From Pseudoips prasinana (Eukaryota > Arthropoda > Insecta > Lepidoptera > Nolidae): DNA of 64,000 nt. Shown here piece after piece: positions 51,196-61,199 of this stretch (the first letter of the stretch is position 1; each line of letters begins with the position of its first letter). Below the pieces are notes generated by a model. That model did not search any database. It saw only the letters and a list, made by a program, of their open reading frames with translations, and had not been told where the DNA came from. Location of the stretch: the NCBI GenBank assembly GCA_951640165.1, contig OX621263.1, positions 13,646,001-13,710,000 of the forward strand. Direction: 5' to 3'. Made by a program: the position numbers and the translations under genes.

Positions 51196-52387
51196 ATATT
51201 TTAACTCTTGTTTTAGTCTAATTGTAGGTGTATTGCCGCCCATAGATGTCGCTAGAAAAAATAGAATAAGAAGAAAAGAAAGCCAGAAATTAATTTATTC
51301 TTGGCCAACACAGATACAATAGAAATAAATTAATTAAAAAAGCCAAATATATAGAGTAAGGGAATACATAGTTGCACCCCTGTGTCAGCCAAAGACACAG
51401 CATTAACTATAACAATATAGTTAAGTAGTAGAAATTGTACTGTTGTTTTTAAAATTGCACTTTGTGAGTATTTGAGAGTCTTTCACACCAACCAATTTTG
51501 GCTAAATGTTTAAATATTCATGGCAACCCTGTCTCAAATAACGTTCCGAATCATAAGCCCAAGCTTTGCAACAATGTGCGGTGCAAAATATTATCTTTTT
51601 TCACAAAGACTACGCCGTTCAATACAATGTGCATGAAATATTCCAATTTCAAACATCGAACGGAGTATGGCGTCATATTTAAATGTTGCCATAATGAAGT
51701 AGGCGTGGACGTAGGTATTGAGGATGAATCATTTTTTTATATCTTTATAGTTACTGTTGTCGGCTGTATCTAGAAAAGAAACTTCCTATTTTAGCATATC
51801 TACTTTTTTAGACTCGTAAAAGTGCAGAAAAAAGTAAGATGCGGTATTTACTGCATGAAACCAGTTAGGGAAATACGAAAATATTTTTGACTCTCCAAAT
51901 AAAATGTATCAGTTTTGTATAGGACGTAAATCTTTTGCACACGCCAGCTTATCAAGCTACCCTAATCTGCAAAATTTCAATGAAACTCATAGGTTAACTG
52001 TGAACAGCAGGTTAAAAATAAATAAAATCATCATACATAAAATTTTTGGTCCAATTATATATTTTAATGCTCCCAATATTCATTAAAGTTTATTTCTTCT
52101 GCTACGTAAAAATTCCTCCAAGTATCCAGCTTCCTGAGTATCCTATATGTTACTCTTTGTAAAGCACCCCCCTTTTGCGCGACGGGCACACAACAAAAGA
52201 ATGATGACACGTCTAAACCGGTACAATATTATGTGGTCATAAAATTCGGTATCGTAACACAATCTATTGTCATTTTATGTGCTTGCTATAAAATTTCGTA
52301 TGACATCATTTTATGGCGGCTTTGATTTTTGCTGAGCTCTGATTGGTTAACAAACTCGAAGGGGAGGAACTTTTTAATTACTATGCT
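51196..52387. other. Mostly unassigned; one M1 MITE fragment
   Basis: A 91-codon plus frame (51498-51773) is Cys-rich (NNVRCKI, FKCCHN) but shows no known domain. 51937-51995 (CACGCCAGCTTATCAAGCTA then CCCTAATCTGC) is the left end of an M1 MITE. The remainder shows nothing. Confidence 0.4.
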
Positions 52388-52712
52388 CTTTCTTACATCT
52401 CTATGGGCAGTGGTTACCCTAGTGTCAGAGGTTTTGAAGCTGCCTAGCAGGTCTCTGTCATCCCTGGGATCACTGGCGTTTGGAGGAAGGGCACTCCACT
52501 CGTCTTGTATAAGCGGTCCCTGGAAGAGGTAACCTGCTGTAGCTCAGGTTGCCTAAACGAGCTCGTGCGTGATGCGGAGGGGGAGGCATTCGGGCCCCTC
52601 CCGTCCCCGGGTGAGAGTCTCAGACACACAGTGTACGGCGGGGGCACTGGTGAGATCGTTCACGAGTACCCAGAGCCCCCGCTACAGGCACTGTGAGGCT
52701 GGCTACCGTGGT
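52388..52712 (+). mobile_element. SINE-D fragment fused to GC-rich repeat K (copy 2)
   Basis: 52388-52460 is SINE-D (TGGGCAGTGGTTACCCTAGT). From 52461 it becomes repeat K: GAAGAGGTAACCTGCTGTAG, GGTGAGAGTCTCAGACACAC and CACGAGTACCCAGAGCCCCC. Confidence 0.65.
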
Positions 52713-52794
52713 GGTTTTAGTGGGTCGGCCCTACACAACGTGCGAATGGCATTTCCACCACGTAAAAAAAAAGGCCTCTAGCGACTGTTGTCAA

Positions 52795-52893
52795 ATCGCT
52801 GTGTGGTGGCGGCGTAGAAAATCATCACCCCATCTCATCCTAGGGAGGCTTAGAAATCGTCTCGAGGGAATACCTACCTACTTACCAGAGAAC
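52795..52893 (+). mobile_element. Dispersed repeat H
   Basis: CGCTGTGTGGTGGCGGCGTA, CATCTCATCCTAGGGAGG and GAGGGAATACCTACC. Cut by the following SINE-A piece. Confidence 0.65.
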
Positions 52894-52894
52894 A

Positions 52895-53033
52895 TTTGTT
52901 TCTGAGTCATGGATGTTTTCTATGTATTTAAGTATTTATCTATCTATATAAGTATGTATATCGTCGCCCGGTACCCATAGTACAAGCTTTGCTTAGTTTG
53001 GGGCTAGGATGATCTGTGTGACATTGTCCCTAA
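52895..53033 (+). mobile_element. SINE-A copy without head
   Basis: TTTGTTTCTGAGTCATGGAT, module CATAGTACAAGCTTTGCTTA and TGTGTGACATTGTCCCTA. The A-rich tail reads AAAATATAAAAAAGG. Confidence 0.85.
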
Positions 53034-53526
53034 AAATATAAAAAAGGAAAAAAAAAAGAACGGGCAACAGCGTTTTTGTCGTGGCATAGTAGTTAGGGTC
53101 ATTAACCACAAGTGCTAAGTCAGAGGTCGTATATTTAACCCAGTCAAAGTAAATAAGAAACGTGTTACGAAAACGGCTCATGTGCAAACATATAATTATT
53201 GAATTATTAAAATATTTCTGTTGGTCCTCCCACTTGTTCTTGATTATAAAAACGTTATATGAACAAAAAATATAATAGGCTGACTTGAATTTTATCTCAT
53301 AGCATCGTACATACTATGATGGTCTTTTCTTATTATTATGTATTAGATTATATTACAATAATTAATTCTATAGTTATTAAAACTACATGTAAAAATATAT
53401 ATTCGCATGTCTCTGTAGACAAAATGTGTGAACTTAAACCTTATGTAAACATCCTGTATGTACCACGTTTTTAAGCGAAATAAATACTTACTTACTTACA
53501 CACGGCTACACATCAAATCAAATTTT
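53034..53526. other. Nothing clear; possible worn SINE-G head
   Basis: 53087-53145 (GGCATAGTAGTTAGGGTCAT, TAAGTCAGAGGTCG) resembles the SINE-G head. Otherwise AT-rich and unassigned. Confidence 0.4.
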
Positions 53527-53877
53527 GACTGCCTCGTTGGTCTAGCGGTAGCGTGTTCACCCGCAGAGAACGAGGTCCTGGGTTCAAATCCCGTGTCCGG
53601 CCAAAAAGTGATTTTGGGACTTTTCTGTAAAAAGATAAAATTCTCAGCCGAAGTCTGGGAGTTGGCGGTATTATACCCCCGTGCCTCGGAGAGCACGTAA
53701 AGCCATCGGTCCTGTGCCTGACCTCTTTCCGGTCGTGTCGCATAGGCGTCCCATCGGATTATGAGTGTGATGGAATAGAAAGTGCTCCTGTGTTTGCGCA
53801 CACACTTGAGCACTATAATATGTCCCGCGCAGATGGCTAATCTCTATTGAGACTGGCCGCCGTGGCCGAAATTCGGT
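53527..53877 (+). mobile_element. SINE-C copy, full length, best preserved
   Basis: GACTGCCTCGTTGGTCTAGC, GGGTTCAAATCCCGTGTCCG, AAGTCTGGGAGTTGGCGG, CTCTTTCCGGTCGTGTCGCA and GAGACTGGCCGCCGTGGCCG. 351 bp; its 3' end touches the RTE LINE tail at 53881. Confidence 0.9.
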
Positions 53878-53880
53878 TCA

Positions 53881-55240
53881 TCATCATCATCATCATATCA
53901 GCCGAAAGACGTCCACTGCTGGACAAAGGCCTCCCTCAAAGATCTCCACAATTGCCGGTCTTGCGCTATCCGCATCCAGCGTTTTCCAGCGGCCCGCACA
54001 AGATCATCGGTCCATCTTGTAGGGGGCCGCCCACGCTGCGTCTTCCGGTTCGTGGTCGCCACTCGAGAACCTTTCTGCCCCAGCGGCCGTCGGCTCTACG
54101 AGCTATGTGCCCTACCCACTGCCACTTCAGCTTGGCAATTCTTAGGGCTATGTCGGTGACTTTGGTTCGCCTGCGGATCTCATCATTTCTGATTCGATCT
54201 CGCAGGGAAACTCCAAGCATAGCCCTTTCCATTGCTCTTTGGGTGACCTTGAGCCGCCTGATAAGGCCCATAGTTAGCGACCACGTCTCTGTTCCGTAAG
54301 TCATCACTGGCAACACACACTGGTCGAAGACTTTCGACTTGAGACACTGCGGTATTTGGGACGAGAAGATATTACGTAGCTTCCCGAACGCTGCCCAGCC
54401 GAGTTGGATTCTACGATTGACCTCCTTCTCGAAGTTGGACCTACCTAGTTGGATGGTCTGTCCTAGGTAAATATAGTTCTCTACAACTTCGAGTGCAGAG
54501 TCTCCAACCTTAACTAGAGTGGGTGCAACATGGATGTTTGATATAATTTTCGTCTTATCCATGTTCATTTTCAGACCCACTTGTTGAGAGACTCTGCTGA
54601 GGCCATCGAGCATTGTACCGAGGTCGTCAAGGGTCTCAGCCATGACTACTATATCGTCGGCAAATCGAAGGTGGGTGATGTACTCGCCATTGACATTGAT
54701 GCCAAAGCCTTTCCAGTCCAGAAGCTTGAAGACATCTTCCAATGCAGCGGTGAACAGTTTCGGAGATATAACATCTCCCTGTCTCACACCTCGCTGCATG
54801 TGGATAGGTTTCGAGTTCTGGACCTGGAGTCGCACTGACATAGTGGCGTTTTCGTACAAACACTTTAACACCTCGATATACCGGTAGTCGATTTGGCACC
54901 TTTGGAGAGACCTCAGTACGGCCCAAGTTTCGATCGAATCGAAGGCTTTCTCATAGTCCACAAACGCTAAGCATAATGGCTGGTTATACTCTTCGGTCTT
55001 CTGTATAACCTGCCGCAGCGTATGTATGTGGTCTATGGTACTAAAGCCTTTACGGAAACCGGCTTGTTCGGGAGGCTGGAAGTCGTCAAACCTGCGTGCG
55101 AGACGATTCGTAATGACCCTCGAAAACAACTTGTAAACATGGCTCAGCAGTGTGATGGGTCTGTAATTCTCCAAGAGGGTTTTATCGCCCTTTTTGAAGA
55201 AGAGCACCACCACACCCCGGTTCATTCGGTTAGGAGGACA
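53881..55240 (-). mobile_element. RTE-clade LINE, 5' truncated
   Basis: Minus-strand insertion whose 3' end is a (ATG)n-type tail (plus CATCATCATCATCATCAT, 53880-53897) directly after the ORF stop, as expected for RTE elements, which lack a long 3' UTR. The 5' edge near 55240 runs into a small MITE. The apurinic endonuclease half is missing. At least four shorter pieces of the same family occur at 17774, 30479, 61854 and 63443. Confidence 0.88.
53898..55225 (-). pseudogene. RTE LINE reverse transcriptase, truncated and frameshifted
   Basis: In an intact element this ORF makes an endonuclease-reverse transcriptase that nicks chromosomal DNA and copies its own RNA at the nick. Here 419 codons stay open (55225 down to 53966). 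Visible motifs: YRPITLLSHVYKLFSR (residues 21-36), EQAGFRKGFSTIDHI (53-67), motif A FVDYEKAFD (88-96), motif B GVRQGDVISPKLF (146-158), catalytic FADD (188-191), then the RTE-type tail TKVTDIALRIAKLKWQWVGH and IARRADGRWGRKVLEW. In the GGGGGCC run at plus 54022-54028 one base is missing, so the frame leaves RPPTRWTDDL for GPLQDGPM and stops early; the correct tail is readable in the next frame to TGA at 53898-53900. The endonuclease domain is absent. The catalytic RT core is complete, so the insertion is fairly young. Confidence 0.9.
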
Positions 55241-55245
55241 TTATT

Positions 55246-55343
55246 ACACATCAAGCTATACATTTCCAATGTAAGCTCTTATTGTATGGAAAACCTATAC
55301 AACGCGAGATCAGCTTATACTGAAAATGTATAGCTTGATGTGT
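55246..55343. mobile_element. M6 MITE, 98 bp
   Basis: ACACATCAAGCTATACATTT (55246-55265) and its perfect inverse (55324-55343). The words resemble the CACATCAAGCTA subterminal part of M1, which begins nine bases downstream. Confidence 0.8.
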
Positions 55344-55351
55344 TGCCGTAT

Positions 55352-55519
55352 GTACAGACGCCAGCACATCCAGCTATCCCATAATATAGTATAGTAAAAT
55401 ATCCCATATATAGTAAAATTTATTTTATAGACTTTCAACTTTATCACTTAACCATAAGGTTCACTTTCAATTGGGGAAATTTGACAGATTGGGGTAGCTT
55501 GATGTGCTGGCGTCTGTAC
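55352..55519. mobile_element. M1 MITE (copy g)
   Basis: GTACAGACGCCAGCACATCC to GATGTGCTGGCGTCTGTAC; 168 bp owing to a short AT duplication (TCCCATA..ATAGTAAAAT) near the left end. Confidence 0.86.
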
Positions 55520-56394
55520 AGCATCCAACAAAAGCAGGGTCACGGAGAAACATTAGGATCTGTTGACAAAGCACGTCAATGTTATAATAAATTTTGAAAC
55601 TTATCTAATAAAAGTCTTTCACACCACTAAACTAATTTGAATATCATTATATCTCTCTATATAATATGAAACGTACAAAAAAACAGTATGTCTACTATAA
55701 TATATATACTTAGTATTTTTTACATATTTTATTACATATACAACATGTAACTTAATTAACGCACATCCTGAAAATGGTTTGTTCAGAATCGTTTACCGAA
55801 TCAATTTATATCATTTTTAATATAGGTAATTTTTATTCCAAAAATAATTAAAATTACGGATTTTTTTGTAATATTAACCCTGTACAGTCAAAACAAATTG
55901 AAATGGACCGTAAGTCAAAGTAATAAGACTTTTAAAATAGTAGTTTTATTTGTATCATATAAATTCCATCATTTCCATCATTCAATACAAAATAAATAAA
56001 AATAAACTTTTTTCCAGGAAACTAATTAAGTAAATAACAATGCATATACTTACATGTTAAATAAATAATTCAATGTATGTATTATGATAACAACATAATA
56101 TTCTAATTGGGGTGTTTGAGAGTGAGCGTTAATTACGTTACATATTGTATATGGGTATATATATGTGTTATTACATATATAGTTAATTTTCACGTATATT
56201 TTTAAATATTTAAGGTTATATAAATTATTTAGTATTTTATTAGAATTGATACCTAGTCTGTTTAATGTAACAACTGTGGATAACTGTAATTGGTCTCAAT
56301 AGTTAGTAAAACCTTTGATATAACAAATACATTTGTAACGACTGTTGTTATCTTTAATAAACATAAATAAATAAATATAATTTCATGTATTTTA
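55520..56394. other. Nothing recognised
   Basis: Very AT-rich unique sequence. Confidence 0.4.
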
Positions 56395-56502
56395 CTTTCC
56401 CCATGATAATAATAATAACAACATCTTTCACGCAGAAAAAGAAAAAAACAAAATATCTTGATCTAAGTTTTGAATATTCGCATTTCCCTATGTATATATG
56501 GA

Positions 56503-56813
56503 CTAGCTATGCCCCGAGGTTTTACCCGCGTTAAATTTTATAAATTATCATAGCTCTTCCCCAGTAAGTGATAGCGTGATAATAGCCTATGTGTTGACCC
56601 GACCTCTTAGTAATATTCATGCAAAATTTTAAGTAAATCCATACAGTACTTTTTGAGTTTAGCCCGGACATACATACAGACAAACAGACAAAAATTCTTA
56701 AAACTATATTTTTGGCTTCGATATGGATAGTAGATCATGCCCCAAGTATCCTTTTTAAAAAATATTCAATGTACAGTTTTGACTTTCCTACGATTTTATT
56801 ATATGTATGTCGA
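56503..56813 (-). mobile_element. Non-autonomous Helitron in copy 1 of the duplication
   Basis: Left edge CTAGCTATGCCCCGAGG, right edge CGATTTTATTATATGTATGT then CGA. Same family as 17442 and 59563. Copy 2 of the duplication is the empty site. Confidence 0.87.
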
Positions 56814-56889
56814 AAGGACAACGATCGTACCTATTGTTATATCCACAACTGGAGTTATTACCTAATCCCTGAAGATCAACCTTAACAGT

Positions 56890-56979
56890 TCAGGACTTGA
56901 TATCTGGCTGGAGAGTTAGGTACATGCAGAAGGCGGTTATGCTAGCGAATACCAGGATAGTGCGGAAATTTCTCTCCAT
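56890..56979 (-). CDS. Small ORF (29 codons), possibly an exon or spurious
   Basis: ATG at plus 56977-56979, TGA at 56890-56892. It reads MERNFRTILVFASITAFC... ending LTLQPDIKS: a short basic N-terminus followed by about 13 hydrophobic residues, like a signal peptide or signal anchor. The duplicate at 57237-57322 keeps the sequence but has a 4-bp deletion after FCM that shifts the frame. No other exon, promoter or homologue can be shown from this window, so function is unknown and the ORF may be chance. Confidence 0.3.
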   Translation of the reverse strand: MERNFRTILVFASITAFCMYLTLQPDIKS

Positions 56980-57420
56980 TTACCCCAAATAATATATTAA
57001 TTAGGAGTTGTATTTGTAATAAAATACCCTTATATAATATATTGTAAATAATAGTGGTAATAAACATGTGATAGAATAATAACATCTCTCACGCAAAAAA
57101 ATAAAAAATTACAAATTATTTTGATCTAAGTTTCGAATATTCGCAAATATGGAGAATCGAAAGGCCAGCGATTGTACCTATTGTTATATCCACAAATGGA
57201 GTTATTACTTAATCCCTGAAGATCAACCTTGACAGTTCAGGACTTGATATCTGGCTGGAGAGTTACATGCAGAAGCCGGTTTTGTTGGCGAATGCCAGGA
57301 TTGTGCGGAAATTTCTCTCCATTGACCCCAAATAATATATTATGAGTTGTATTTGAATTAAAATACCCTTGCATTATATATAGCTTAATATTGGTAATAA
57401 ACATGTGATAATAATAATAT

Positions 57421-58134
57421 AGCGTACCGTACTTCTTAACAAAGTCACCCATCCTTGGCCCATGTGATTTTGAAATGAATTAATTGTTGAACATTTTCGC
57501 ATTATTCTTTTGTTTTTCCTTCGTTGGCCGGTTTATTTGACTCACTAGCTGTATCGCTGTCCATCACGATCAAGTGAACAAAAACATTTATATCAATTAA
57601 CTGATCAAAATGTAAATAGGGTACTTGCACAGATGAGTGGCAGGTAAGTGCTACACGGTCAGCTGATGCAAGTCATGGGCGCCACCATATTGGCCGCCAT
57701 GTTGCGACATGCGATAGATGGGAGAATAAATTTGAGGCGATGTATTAAAAGTTTAACTTTAAAAATAGCTAGTGCACGCTATTATATATGCATTCGGGTG
57801 TCAATTTGTTGAAAGTATGTCTTATTTTCCTAAGTATTTTGGGTTGAAACTAATATGCCCTGACCTTATCGTCAGAGCTATGTAAGAAAGAAAGGCAATG
57901 ATATAAAAAATATACTTAAGTAGAATTGCATAAAACCGGGGGCAGTAACATGTAATTATATCGGAAAATATATAACATTTTGTAAAATTTATACTATCAA
58001 AGCCGTCAAATACCAACAAAATCCGGATACTGTAAAAAAATAAAAATCTAAAAACTAAGTAATTAAAAACCAAATACTGACTAAGACCATAAAAATGTCT
58101 ATGTGGCCATAAAATAATGAACCAAAAAAGATAT
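57421..58134. other. Mostly unassigned; a GC-richer patch at 57640-57735
   Basis: GGGCGCCACCATATTGGCCG followed by CCATGTTGCG stands out in AT-rich surroundings. An 83-codon minus frame (57822-58073) is hydrophobic and A/T-driven and is not supported. Confidence 0.35.
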
Positions 58135-58207
58135 CGCCCGAACAGGGACTTGAACCCTGGACCCTTGGATTAAAAGTCCAATGCTCTACCGACTGAGCTA
58201 TCCGGGC
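58135..58207 (-). tRNA. tRNA-Lys (UUU), copy 6
   Basis: 73 nt on the minus strand, identical to copies 1-3 (CAGTCGG in the D loop, intact T stem). Anticodon TTT (plus-strand AAA at 58172-58174). On the minus strand it is followed by ATATCTTTTTTGG, a strong poly-T terminator. It lies 18 kb from copy 5 and its flank has only weak similarity to the others, so it is the most diverged member by context. All stems pair; probably functional. Confidence 0.97.
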
Positions 58208-58699
58208 CATATTATACATATGTGAAATAGCATATTGTAAATTACTACTTCCAAGTAATACTTAATGTGGTGGAATCAGTAGGTAACAGCTGTGTGTTGA
58301 CGCACGTTTTCACAGCGAAATAATAATTATTAATTATGACGCAATTGTGTGTCATTTGATATCGATTTCATCGTGACAAGGTAATAGTACTATGGCGTAT
58401 AAAATTATGTCGTCTTATTCCAATTTTAGCTCGGCAAGTATTAATGAAACTGCATTTGCACGGGATGCAGTGCACATTTTTTTTTTATATTTATTCTTTA
58501 AATTATTCACATTACAAAACAATGTAACAAAATCGCCAAACTGTTGCCAGTTTGTTGGCGATAATGGCGCTCTTACGTATTACTTTTATACACATTATAT
58601 ATTTATACCTTTTTTATATAACTATACATATTTTATTTTAGATAATACTTTTTCAGTCTTTTTTTAAATGATACAGCACTTATATTATCATCTTTGTGT
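58208..58699. other. Nothing recognised
   Basis: AT-rich; a 91-codon plus frame (58392-58667) is Phe/Tyr/Asn-driven low complexity with no domain. Confidence 0.35.
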
Positions 58700-58888
58700 G
58701 TGCAGCTACACTCTCTATTCCTTCACTCTGATGATCCGTTGGGACGCGCTAGCGGCTGACATGGCTGGTTAGAGGTCAGGTACAAGACCGATGCCTTTAC
58801 ATCCTTTCCTAGGTACGGGGGTGTGACTATGGGGTACGCCGTTTCTTGTCAAAAAAATACCAATAACACTGACTCGGGATTTGAACCC
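58700..58888 (-). mobile_element. SINE-C copy, both ends cut
   Basis: CTATTCCTTCACTCTGATGA, GGTTAGAGGTCAGGTACAAG and CTGACTCGGGATTTGAACCC. The head is cut at the point where SINE-A begins. Confidence 0.75.
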
Positions 58889-58892
58889 AAAA

Positions 58893-59104
58893 TAATAATA
58901 TAATAATATCTAGGGACAATGTCACACCGATCATCCTAGCCCCAAACTAAGCAAAGCTTGTACTATGGGTACCAGGCGACGATATACATACTTATATAGA
59001 TAGATACTTACTTACTTAAATACATAGAAAACATCCATGACTCAGAAACAAATATTCGTGCTCATCACACAAATATTTGCACTTACCGGGATTCGAACCC
59101 AGTA
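58893..59104 (-). mobile_element. SINE-A copy, head truncated
   Basis: ATATCTAGGGACAATGTCAC, AGCTTGTACTATGGGTACCA and TTACCGGGATTCGAACCCAG. It is inserted in or beside SINE-C via their A/T tails. Confidence 0.87.
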
Positions 59105-59451
59105 CCAAAACATACTGAACTTTAAAACAAGTACTTACGTATTACATACCTTAACCACTTGGCCAATAATTTCATGGCAACCAACACAAAAAATTGGAAG
59201 TTTTTTAGGAGTTAGTTTATAGGAGCTTTTTTATCTGTGGTTGGTGTTTTATTTTCTCCTTTACTTATAGAACAAAATATATAAAAGACCATTCTAAAAG
59301 TATTTCAAAAAATCATTCAAAGAATCAATTTTGTATCACACAATCGAAACAGTTACAATTAAAATGTCATTAAAATTCAATTAGGAATACCGATTAGAAG
59401 AGAATATATAACACCATTCTAAAAGATTATATATTATATATTGATTTATAT
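59105..59451. other. Nothing recognised
   Basis: AT-rich. AGAATATATAACACCATTCT (59401-59420 region) repeats part of 59289-59300, a small local duplication. Confidence 0.4.
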
Positions 59452-59562
59452 GGCAAATGCTTTCTTTTCACGCCGTCGCGCCGGAGGTTGTGGGTTCGAT
59501 TCCCACCCAAGACAGATATTTGTATGCATGAACATGTCTGTTTGTCCTGAGTCTGGGTGTAA
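59452..59562 (+). mobile_element. SINE-B head, cut by a Helitron
   Basis: TGGCAAATGCTTTCTTTTCA, GGGTTCGATTCCCACCCAAG and CTGAGTCTGGGTGTAA, stopping where the Helitron starts. Confidence 0.82.
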
Positions 59563-59882
59563 TCTATACATATAATAAAATCGTAGGAAAGTCAAAACTG
59601 TACATTAAATATTTTTTTAAAAGGATCCTTGGGGCGTGATCTACAACCGAAGTCGAAGCCAAAAATATAGTTTTTAGAATTTTTGTCTGTGTGTCTGTTT
59701 GTCTGTATGTATGTCCGGGCTAAACTCAAAAAGTACTGCATGGATTTACTTCAAAGTTTGTATGAATAATACTAAGAGGTCGGGTCAACATATAGGCTAC
59801 ATATTTTCACGCTACCACCTACGGGGGAGGAGCTATGATAATTTATAAAATTAACGCGGGTAAAACCGCGGGGCACAGCTAG
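59563..59882 (+). mobile_element. Non-autonomous Helitron
   Basis: TCTATACATATAATAAAATC at the 5' end after AA; the CGCGGGTAAAACCGCGGGG hairpin and CAGCTAG before T at the 3' end. The SINE-B body does not resume downstream, so the insertion came with loss of the flank or joined a pre-truncated SINE. Confidence 0.88.
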
Positions 59883-61199
59883 TAATTGAATATGGCTTAA
59901 CTTTAGTTTGTAATCTGTGAAGTGGGTATTGGAGCTCCTCATACAGGTGTTCTATTATAAACCTACCAAAGAAACTTGTTTCTGGCGATTATGTCATATT
60001 TTGGATGCGATCACACTTAACGTAACGTTCTCGTATCGCATTCACCAGCTTACTTTCCAAGTCAAGCGTGCGTAAAGAAGTTTGACTTCAAAAATACAAT
60101 AGACAATTCCCGTCAGGTGTCATCTAACAACTTTAATTTCCAACAATGAGGTTCGACTCGCAAAAAATATGATGACTCAGGTCAACACGGGACCGCGTAT
60201 TTACTAAGACGCAGACAAGTAATTGAAAATTTCATGCACACCCAAGTACTCTAACAACTGATGGTCGTCTGCAAGAGATTGCTGCAAGACAGTAAAATAA
60301 CCGATTATGAATGTAATTTATTGCATGTGTTTTGATCCTATTGCAGTAAAAAACAAATTTATTCGATTCTGCACTATGGCAGAATGGAGGATGTCCAACA
60401 TGTTTTGATGGTGTATGTCCTAAGCGAAGTTTTAAGGCAACCTTCACAATTATAAGTAAATATTGGTGTATGGAATAATTTTCTGACTACTGTAATTTGT
60501 TATATAAGATTGATGTACATTTTTATGAGTCCTAGTTTAACTAAAAATATAGGTAGGTACTAAGTTATCTTATGGAGTTGACATCATCAGCTGATGTACG
60601 AAACACACACGTGGAAAACAAAGGCATATAATAAAAAGTAGTACCATGTTCACTTGTATAGTATTTGAAAAATATACTTAGAAGAATTAACGATAAATTA
60701 AAATTATATACCTTATTACTGGCGAGCATCTCGAAACAGGTTTCTATTACAAATAATTATATAATAGTCAGCTTCTATTCTCTAATATTGTGTTTGAAAC
60801 CTTTGTAATACTCTGAATGTCATCCGGAATTTTCATAAAACGAAACGAAGTAAAAAATAAATATGAATCGTTTTATCAGCTTGTGATTATTTAAGATTGG
60901 ACAACGCTGTTAAAACACCACATCGTTTTACCGTAGATAACGTTAAGGTGATGTTATTCGAATCGGTAACGACTGAGACCAAGTCATCTTTAACACATTA
61001 GCCCACGCGCACGTCAAAGTGCTCACTCAAAGATCTCCATTCACCAAAACCAAAAAAAAAATATAAGCACGTCTTTTTTTACAATTAATCAAAGTAAAAA
61101 AAAAACTCTTAAGAGTTTAAAAAGTTTGCACCGATGCATTGACGTACCTCCTTTCAACGAATATCAAAATGACAGTTGATTTATGATTTTCCATTGTGG
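59883..61199. other. Unique AT-rich sequence, least repetitive stretch
   Basis: No SINE, LINE or MITE words were recognised over about 1.3 kb. Open frames are short and unsupported. It could be intronic or intergenic host sequence upstream of the possible exon below. Confidence 0.45.

Larger units (their letters stand above)
56395..57420. repeat. Tandem duplication of about 350-bp units
   Basis: Copy 1 (56395-57070) contains a 311-bp Helitron; copy 2 (57071-57420) does not. Shared words: TTGATCTAAGTTT, GTACCTATTGTTATATCCAC, AATCCCTGAAGATCAACCTT, GACTTGATATCTGGCTGGAG and GTGCGGAAATTTCTCTCCAT. Outside the Helitron the copies are highly similar. Confidence 0.85.

Noticed and set aside
51498..51773. 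Cys-rich small secreted protein
   Set aside because: No signal peptide, irregular Cys spacing, no family resemblance.
53847..54299. Plus-strand 150-codon protein
   Set aside because: It is the antisense of the RTE C-terminus.
57640..57735. Promoter at a GC-rich patch
   Set aside because: A few CCAT words only; no downstream exon or donor could be linked.
58392..58667. Membrane protein of 91 codons
   Set aside because: Hydrophobicity follows from T-rich low-complexity DNA; no start context or homologue.
5537..59104. Heads of SINE-A, B, C, E, F and G as functional tRNA genes
   Set aside because: They carry A- and B-box-like words but lack complete cloverleaf pairing and run directly into SINE bodies; they are Pol III promoter relics.
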